From NCBI GenBank assembly GCA_032622095.1, contig CP136069.1, positions 37,980,194 to 38,044,193 of the forward strand: DNA of 64,000 bases, given 5' to 3'. Below the pieces are notes generated by a model that made no database searches, was not told the DNA's origin, and saw nothing but the letters and a program-made list of their open reading frames with translations. This DNA comes from Siphonodentalium dalli. Taxonomy: Eukaryota > Mollusca > Scaphopoda > Gadilida > Siphonodentaliidae. Both the position numbers and the translations under genes were made by a program. Shown here one piece after another: positions 55,400 to 64,000 of this stretch (position 1 is the first letter of the stretch; every line of letters starts with the position of its first letter).

Positions 55400-58300
55400 T
55401 TTTAACTAGATCACACACAACGAGTCCATTAATATGAGGTTTTAACTAGATCCCACACAACGGTTCCATTAATAGGAGGTTTTAATGGTTTTAACTAGAT
55501 CCCACACAACGAGTCCATTAATAGGAGTTTTAATAGTTTTAACTACAACCCACACAACGAGTCCATTAATAGGAGGTTTTAGTTGTTTTAACTAGATCCT
55601 ACACAACGAGTCCATTAATAGGAGGTTTTAATTGTTTTAACTAGATCTCATACAATGAGTCCATTAGTATGAGGTTTTAATGGTTTTAACCAGATCCCAC
55701 ACAACGAGTTCATTAATATGAGGTTTTAATTGTTTTAACTAGATCCCACACAACGGGTCCATTAATATGAGGTTTTAATTGTTTTAACTAGATCCCACAC
55801 AACGAGTCCATTAATATGAGGTTTTAATGGTTTTAACTAGATCCCACACAACGGGTCCATTAATAGGAGGTTTTAATGGTTTTAACTAGATCCCTCACAA
55901 CGGGTCCATTAATAGGAGGTTTTAATGGTTTTAACTAGATCCCACACAACGAGTCCATTAATAGGAGTTTTAAAGGTTTTAACTACAACCCACACAACGA
56001 GTCCATTAATAGGAGGTTTTAGTGGTTTTAACTAGATCCCACACAACGAGTCCATTAATATGAGATTTTAATGGTTTCAACTAGACCCCACACAACGAGT
56101 TCAAATAGAAGGTTTTAATGGGTTTAACTAGATCCCACACAACGAGTTCATTAATATGAGGTTTTAATTGCTTTAACTAGATTCTACACAACGAGTCCAT
56201 TAATAGGAGGTTTTAATTGTTTTAACTAGATCCCACACGAGTCCATTAGTATGAGGTATTAATGGTTTTAACTAGATCCCACACAACGATTCCATTAATA
56301 GGAGGTTTTAATGGTTTTAACTAGATCCCACACGACGAGTTCATTAATAGGAGGTTTTAATGGTTTTAACTATATCCCACACAACGAGTCCATTTAATAG
56401 GAGGTTTTAATGGTTTTAATTAGATCCCACCCACGAGTCCATTTAATAGGAGGTTTTAATGGTTTTAATTATATCCCACCCAACGTGTCCATTAATAGGA
56501 GGTTTTAATAGTTTTACCTAGATCCCACACAACGAGTCCATTAATATGAGGTTTTAATTGTTTTAACTAGATCCCTCAAAACTAGTCCATTTAATAGGAG
56601 GTTTTAATGGTTTTAACTAGATCCCACACAACGAGTCCATTAATAGGAGGTTTTAATGGTTTTAACTAGATCCCACACGACGAGTCCATTAATAGGAGGT
56701 TTTAATGGTTTTAACTAGACCCCACACAACGTGTCCATTAATAGGAGGCTTGTTTGGTTTTAATTAGATCACAATACAACGAGTCCATTAATATGAGGTT
56801 TTAATTGTTTTAACTAGATCCCACACAACGAGTCCATTAATATGAGATTTTAATTGTTTTAACGAGATCACACACAACGGGTCCATTAATAGGAGGTTTT
56901 AATGGTTTTAACTAGATCCCACACAACGAGTCCATTTAATAGGAGGTTTTAATGGTTTTAACTAGATCCCACACAACGAGTCCATTTAATAGGAGGTTTT
57001 AATGGTTTTAATTAGATCCCAAACAACGAGTCTATTTAATAGGAGGTTTTAATGGTTTTAATTATATCCCACACAACGTGTCCATTAATAGGAAGTTTTA
57101 ATTGTTTTAACTAGATCCCACACAACGAGTCCATTAATATGAGGTTTTAATTGTTTTAACTAGATCCCACAAAACGAGTCCATTTAATATGAGGTTTTAA
57201 TGGTTTTAACTAGATCACACACAACGAGTCCATTAATATGAGGTTTTAACTAGATCCCACACAACGGTTCCATTAATAGGAGGTTTTAATGGTTTTAACT
57301 AGATCCCACACAACGAGTCCATTAATAGGAGTTTTAATAGTTTTAACTACAACCCACACAACGAGTCCATTAATAGGAGGTTTTAGTTGTTTTAACTAGA
57401 TCCTACACAACGAGTCCATTAATAGGAGGTTTTAATTGTTTTAACTAGATCTCATACAATGAGTCCATTAGTATGAGGTTTTAATGGTTTTAACCAGATC
57501 CCACACAACGAGTTCATTAATATGAGGTTTTAATTGTTTTAACTAGATCCCACACAACGGGTCCATTAATATGAGGTTTTAATTGTTTTAACTAGATCCC
57601 ACACAACGAGTCCATTAATATGAGGTTTTAATTGTTTTAACTAGATCCCACACAACGGGTCCATTAATAGGAGGTTTTAATGGTTTTAACTAGATCCCTC
57701 ACAACGGGTCCATTAATAGGAGGTTTTAATGGTTTTAACTAGATCCCACACAACGAGTCCATTAATAGGAGTTTTAAAGGTTTTAACTACAACCCACACA
57801 ACGAGTCCATTAATAGGAGGTTTTAGTGGTTTTAACTAGATCCCACACAACGAGTCCATTAATATGAGATTTTAATGGTTTCAACTAGACCCCACACAAC
57901 GAGTTCAAATAGAAGGTTTTAATGGGTTTAACTAGATCCCACACAACGAGTTCATTAATATGAGGTTTTAATTGCTTTAACTAGATCCTACACAACGAGT
58001 CCATTAATAGGAGGTTTTAATTGTTTTAACTAGATCCCACACGAGTCCATTAGTATGAGGTATTAATGGTTTTAACTAGATCCCACACAACGATTCCATT
58101 AATAGGAGGTTTTAATGGTTTTAACTAGATCCCACACGACGAGTTCATTAATAGGAGGTTTTAATGGTTTTAACTATATCCCACACAACGAGTCCATTTA
58201 ATAGGAGGTTTTAATGGTTTTAATTAGATCCCACCCACGAGTCCATTTAATAGGAGGTTTTAATGGTTTTAATTATATCCCACCCAACGTGTCCATTAAT

Positions 58301-61000
58301 AGGAGGTTTTAATAGTTTTACCTAGATCCCACACAACGAGTCCATTAATATGAGGTTTTAATTGTTTTAACTAGATCCCTCAAAACTAGTCCATTTAATA
58401 GGAGGTTTTAATGGTTTTAACTAGATCCCACACAACGAGTCCATTAATAGGAGGTTTTAATGGTTTTAACTAGATCCCACACGACGAGTCCATTAATAGG
58501 AGGTTTTAATGGTTTTAACTAGACCCCACACAACGTGTCCATTAATAGGAGGCTTGTTTGGTTTTAATTAGATCACAATACAACGAGTCCATTAATATGA
58601 GGTTTTAATTGTTTTAACTAGATCCCACACAACGAGTCCATTAATATGAGATTTTAATTGTTTTAACGAGATCACACACAACGGGTCCATTAATAGGAGG
58701 TTTTAATGGTTTTAACTAGATCCCACACAACGAGTCCATTAATAGGAGTTTTAATGGTTTTAACTACAACCTACACAACGAGTCCATTAATAGGAGGTTT
58801 TAATAGTTTTAACTAGATCCCACACAACGAGTCCATTAATATGAGATTTTAATGGTTTTAACTAGACCCCACACAACGAGTCCATTAATTGGAGGTTTTA
58901 ATGGTTTTAACTAGATCCCACACGACGAGTCCATTTATATGAGGTTTTAATTGTTTTAACTAGATCCCACACAACGAGTCCATTTAATAGGAGGTTTTAA
59001 TGGTTTTAACTAGATCCCACACAACGAGTCCATTTAATAGGAGGTTTTAATGGTTTTAACTAGATCCCACACAACGAGTCCATTTAATAGGAGGTTTTAA
59101 TGGTTTTAATTAGATCCCAAACAACGAGTCTATTTAATAGGAGGTTTTAATGGTTTTAATTATATCCCACACAACGTGTCCATTAATAGGAAGTTTTAAT
59201 TGTTTTAACTAGATCCCACACAACGAGTCCATTAATATGAGGTTTTAATTGTTTTAACTAGATCCCACAAAACGAGTCCATTTAATATGAGGTTTTAATG
59301 GTTTTAACTAGATCACACACAACGAGTCCATTAATATGAGGTTTTAACTAGATCCCACACAACGGTTCCATTAATAGGAGGTTTTAATGGTTTTAACTAG
59401 ATCCCACACAACGAGTCCATTAATAGGAGTTTTAATAGTTTTAACTACAACCCACACAACGAGTCCATTAATAGGAGGTTTTAGTTGTTTTAACTAGATC
59501 CTACACAACGAGTCCATTAATAGGAGGTTTTAATTGTTTTAACTAGATCTCATACAATGAGTCCATTAGTATGAGGTTTTAATGGTTTTAACCAGATCCC
59601 ACACAACGAGTTCATTAATATGAGGTTTTAATTGTTTTAACTAGATCCCACACAACGGGTCCATTAATATGAGGTTTTAATTGTTTTAACTAGATCTCAT
59701 ACAATGAGTCCATTAGTATGAGGTTTTAATGGTTTTAACTAGATCCCACACAACGGGTCCATTAATAGGAGGTTTTAATGGTTTTAACTAGATCCCTCAC
59801 AACGGGTCCATTAATAGGAGGTTTTAATGGTTTTAACTAGATCCCACACAACGAGTCCATTAATAGGAGTTTTAAAGGTTTTAACTACAACCCACACAAC
59901 GAGTCCATTAATAGGAGGTTTTAGTGGTTTTAACTAGATCCCACACAACGAGTCCATTAATATGAGATTTTAATGGTTTCAACTAGACCCCACACAACGA
60001 GTTCAAATAGAAGGTTTTAATGGGTTTAACTAGATCCCACACAACGAGTTCATTAATATGAGGTTTTAATTGCTTTAACTAGATCCTACACAACGAGTCC
60101 ATTAATAGGAGGTTTTAATTGTTTTAACTAGATCCCACACGAGTCCATTAGTATGAGGTATTAATGGTTTTAACTAGATCCCACACAACGATTCCATTAA
60201 TAGGAGGTTTTAATGGTTTTAACTAGATCCCACACGACGAGTTCATTAATAGGAGGTTTTAATGGTTTTAACTATATCCCACACAACGAGTCCATTTAAT
60301 AGGAGGTTTTAATGGTTTTAATTAGATCCCACCCACGAGTCCATTTAATAGGAGGTTTTAATGGTTTTAATTATATCCCACCCAACGTGTCCATTAATAG
60401 GAGGTTTTAATAGTTTTACCTAGATCCCACACAACGAGTCCATTAATATGAGGTTTTAATTGTTTTAACTAGATCCCTCAAAACTAGTCCATTTAATAGG
60501 AGGTTTTAATGGTTTTAACTAGATCCCACACAACGAGTCCATTAATAGGAGGTTTTAATGGTTTTAACTAGATCCCACACGACGAGTCCATTAATAGGAG
60601 GTTTTAATGGTTTTAACTAGACCCCACACAACGTGTCCATTAATAGGAGGCTTGTTTGGTTTTAATTAGATCACAATACAACGAGTCCATTAATATGAGG
60701 TTTTAATTGTTTTAACTAGATCCCACACAACGAGTCCATTAATATGAGATTTTAATTGTTTTAACGAGATCACACACAACGGATCCATTAATAGGAGGTT
60801 TTAATGGTTTTAACTAGATCCCACACAACGAGTCCATTAATAGGAGTTTTAATGGTTTTAACTACAACCTACACAACGAGTCCATTAATAGGAGGTTTTA
60901 ATAGTTTTAACTAGATCCCACACAACGAGTCCATTAATATGAGATTTTAATGGTTTTAACTAGACCCCACACAACGAGTCCAAATATAAGGTTTTAATGG
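55400..61000. repeat. three tandem higher-order blocks, spacing 1,804 and 2,098 bp
   Basis: A shortened unit (GAGGTTTTAACTAGATCCCA then CACAACGGTTCC) marks each block at 55,461, 57,265 and 59,363. A second marker, GATCCCTCAAAACTAGTCC, falls at 56,570, 58,374 and 60,472, with the same spacings. The difference, 294 bp, is exactly six 49-bp units, so one block gained (or the other lost) six whole units. The CCCTCAAAACTAG marker also occurs at 49,511 and 51,786 in the SINE blocks. Confidence 0.88.
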
Positions 61001-64000
61001 TTTTAACTAGATCCGACACAACGAGTTCATTAATATGAGGTTTTAATTGTTTTAACTAGATCCTACACAACGAGTCCATTAATAGGAGGTTTTAATTGTT
61101 TTAACTAGATCCCACACAACGAGTCCATTAGTATGAGGTTTTAATGGTTTTAACTAGATCCCACACAACGAGTCCATTAATAGGAGGTTTTAATTGTTTT
61201 AACTAGATCCCACACAACGAGTCCATTACTAGGAGGTTTTAATGGTTTTAACTAGATCCCACACGACGAGTCCATTAATATGAGGTTTTAATTGTTTTAA
61301 CTAGATCCCACGCAACGAGTCCATTTAATTGGAGGTTTTAATGGTTTTAACTAGATCCCACACAACGAGTCCATTTAATAGGAGGTTTTAATTGTTTTAA
61401 TTAGATCCCACACAACGAGTCCATTTAATAGGAGGTTTTAGTTATATCCCACACAACGTGTCCATTAATAGGAGGTTTTAATTGTTTTAACTAGATCCCA
61501 CACAACGAGTCCATTAATATGAGGTTTTAATTGTTTTAACTAGATCCCACAAAACGAGTCCATTTAATAGGAGGTTTTAATGGTTTTAACTAGATCTCAC
61601 ACAACGAGTCCATTAGTATGAGGTTTTAATGGCTTTAACTAGATCCCACACAACGAGTCCATTAATAGGAGGTTTTAATGATTTTAACTAGATCCCAAAC
61701 GACGAGTTCATTAATAGGAGGTTTTAATGGTTTTAAATATATCCCACACAACGTGTCCATTAATAGGAGGCTTGTTTGGTTTTAACTAGATCCCACACAA
61801 CGAGTCCATTAATATGAGATTTTAATGGTTTTAACTAGACCCCACACAACGAGTTCAAATAGAAGGTTTTAATGGTTTTAACTAGATCCCACACAACGAG
61901 TTCATTAATATGAGGTTTTAATTGTTTTAACTAGATCCTACACAACGAGTCCATTAATAGGAGGTTTTAATTGTTTTAACTAGATCCCACACAACGAGTC
62001 CATTAGTATGAGGTTTTAATGGTTTTAACTAGATCCCACACAACGATTCCATTAATAGGAGGTTTTAATGGTTTTAACTAGATCTCACACAACGAGTCCA
62101 TTAGTATGAGGTTTTAATTGTTTTAACTAGATCCCACATAACGGGTCCATTAATAGGAGGTTTTAATGGTTTTAACTAGATCCCACACAACGAGTCCATT
62201 AATAGGAGTTTTAATGGTTTGAACTACAACCCACACAACGAGTTCATTAATAGGAGGTTTTAGTGGTTTTAACTAGATCCCACACAACGAGTCCATTAAT
62301 ATGAGATTTTAATGGTTTTAACTAGACCCCACACAACGAGTTCAAATAGAAGGTTTTAATGGTTTTAACTAGATCCCACACAACGAGTTCATTAATATGA
62401 GGTTTTAATTGTTTTAACTAGATCCTACACAACGAGTCCATTAATAGGAGGTTTTAATTGTTTTAACTAGATCCCACACAACGAGTCCATTAGTATGAGG
62501 TTTTAATGGTTTTAACTAGATCCCACACAACGATTCCATTAATAGGAGGTTTTTAATGGTTTTAACTAGATTCCACACGACGAGTTCATTAATAGGAGGT
62601 TTTAATGGTTTTAACTATATCCCACACAACGAGTCCATTTAATAGGAGGTTTTAATGGTTTTAATTAGATCCCACACATCGAGTCCATATAATAGGAGGT
62701 TTTTAATGGTTTTAATTATATCCCACCCAACGTGTCCATTAATAGGAGGTTTTAATAGTTTTAACTAGATCCCACACAACGAGTCCATTAATGTGAGGTT
62801 TTAATTGTTTTAACTAGATCCCACAAAACGAGTCCATTTAATAGGAGGTTTTAATGGTTTTAACTAGATCCAACACAACGAGTCCATTAATATGAGGTTT
62901 TAATGGTTTTAACTAGATCCCACACGACGAGTCCATTAATAGGAGGTTTTAATTGTTTTAACTAGACCCCACACAACGTGTCCATTAATAGGAGGCTTGT
63001 TTGGTTTTAATTAGATCACAACACAACGAGTCCATTAATATATGACGTTTTAATTGTTTTAACTAGATCCCACACAACGAGTCCATTAATATGATATTTT
63101 AATTGTTTTAACTAGATCCCACACAACGGGTCCATTAATAGGAGGTTTTAATGGTTTTAACTAGTTCCCACACAACGAGTCCATTAATAGGAGTTTTAAT
63201 GGTTTTAACTACAACCCACACAACGAGTCCATTAATAGGAGGTTTTAATAGTTTTAACTAGATCCCACACAACGAGTCCATTAATATGAGATTTTAATGG
63301 TTTTAACTAGACCCCACACAACGAGTCCAAATAGAAGGTTTTAATGGTTTTAAATAGATCCCACACAACGAGTTCATTAATATGAGGTTTTAATTGTTTT
63401 AACTAGATCCTACACAACGAGTCCATTAATAGGAGGTTTTAATTGTTTTAACTAGATCCCACACAACGAGTCCATTAATATGTGGTTTTAATGGTTTTAA
63501 CTAGATCCCACACAACGAGTCCATTAATAGGGGGTTTTAATGGTTTTAATTATATCCCACACAACGTGTCCATTAATATGAGGTTTTAATGGTTTTAACT
63601 AGATCCCACACGACGAGTCCATTAATATGAGGTTTTAATTGTTTTAACTAGATCCCACACAACGAGTCCATTAATTGGAGGTTTTAATGGTTTTACCTAG
63701 ATCCCACACGACGAGTCCATTTATATGAGGTTTTAATTGTTTTAACTAGATCACACACAACGAGTCCATTTAATAGGAGGTTTTAATGGTTTTAACTAGA
63801 TCCCACACAACGAGTCCATTTAATAGGAGGTTTTAATGGTTTTAACTAGATCCCACACAACGAGTCCATTTAATAGGAGGTTTTAATGGTTTTAATTAGA
63901 TCCCAAACAACGAGTCCATTTAATAGGAGGTTTTAATGGTTTTTAATTATATCCCACACAACGTGTCCATTAATAGGAAGTTTTAATTGTTTTAACTAGA
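60950..64000. repeat. duplicate of 52,265-55,300 at ~8.69 kb offset
   Basis: Marker units AGTCCAAATATAAGG (52,291 and 60,977) and the unusual GGAGGCTTGTTTGGTTTTAAC (about 53,083 and 61,769) are both 8,686 bp apart. Near the right edge the offset grows to about 8,698 (CGACGAGTCCATTTATATG at 55,021 and 63,719), meaning small indels. This larger repeat encloses the 1.8-2.1-kb blocks, giving at least three levels of repetition. Confidence 0.85.

Larger units (their letters stand above)
41105..64000. repeat. 49-bp satellite array, >22.8 kb, runs off the right edge
   Basis: The unit is GGTTTTAATGGTTTTAACTA followed by GATCCCACACAACGAGTCCA and TTAATATGA (49 bp), with frequent variants: ATTGTTTTAAC, TTAATAGGA, ATTTAATAGGA (50 bp), CACACGAGTCC (3-5 bp shorter), ACCCTCACACAACGAGTCCAAA and GGTTTGTTTGGTCTTAATTAG. 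The array holds roughly 465 units. Variant units recur in fixed order, i.e. there are higher-order repeats. There are no ORFs of note. Only two SINE insertions (one duplicated event) interrupt it. It starts abruptly near 41,105. Confidence 0.98.

Noticed and set aside
41105-64000. CRISPR-like array
   Set aside because: There are no unique spacers between conserved repeats; the whole 49-bp unit is repeated, and the context is eukaryotic satellite DNA.
41105-64000. A CENP-B box in the satellite unit (reverse strand ACTCGTTGTGTGGGA)
   Set aside because: The half TCGTTG and a GGGA are present, but the spacing is two bases short and the central A is missing, so most required positions fail.

Overview
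The window is eukaryotic and looks like an animal genome, most probably a mollusc (bivalve-like). The reasons are the low coding density, canonical GT-AG introns, non-LTR retrotransposons carrying an esterase-type ORF1, a tRNA-derived SINE with an (AATC)n tail, many foldback/MITE elements, and dispersed repeats carrying 'TCGAAAAAGGGCAATAACTC'-type motifs of the sort common in bivalves. The taxon is an inference; no sequence search was possible.

Host gene (minus strand, 20,773 down past the left edge). Three separated exons (20,773-20,434; 9,015-8,837; 6,376-6,298) join with compatible phases (1, 0, 1) into a signal peptide plus the cysteine-rich NRF domain of a 'nose resistant to fluoxetine' (nrf-6-like) membrane acyltransferase. 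The acyltransferase-3 membrane domain would lie in exons beyond the left edge. Intron 1 is about 11.4 kb and intron 2 about 2.5 kb; both are packed with transposons. A transposon end sits 11-16 bp downstream of two of the three 5' splice sites.

Left part (1-9 kb): a foldback at the edge, a retroelement tail, a 204-bp GC-rich tandem duplication, a ~78-bp minisatellite, a ~350-bp (GGT)n tract, two hairpin/TTAA-type DNA elements and NRF exons 2-3. 9.3-15.7 kb: a plus-strand LINE ORF1 (zinc knuckles and SGNH esterase, frameshifted) facing a minus-strand LINE ORF2 (endonuclease and reverse transcriptase, frameshifted). 15.7-22.2 kb: MITEs and foldbacks, including two copies of a 494-bp TTAA-flanked element, a 1.14-kb Tc1-like foldback, the hairpin-bearing TA elements, and NRF exon 1.

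22-36 kb: a 3.45-kb palindromic element with a minisatellite core and the same ~100-aa ORF in both arms; a 1.73-kb hAT derivative with a perfect 8-bp target duplication that still encodes a spliced BED zinc finger; a 42-bp minisatellite; further hairpin elements; and a (CT)n tract. 36.3-40.1 kb: a second LINE (plus strand) split by two insertions of the 494-bp TTAA element. Removing each insertion with one TTAA copy restores the reading frame.

From about 41.1 kb to the right edge (>22.8 kb) everything is one satellite with a 49-bp unit (roughly 465 copies). It is organised in higher-order blocks, including a 2,275-bp tandem duplication that carries a SINE, three tandem blocks spaced 1,804 and 2,098 bp, and an ~8.69-kb offset duplication. 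It suggests a pericentromeric or other heterochromatic array adjoining a TE-rich, gene-poor flank.
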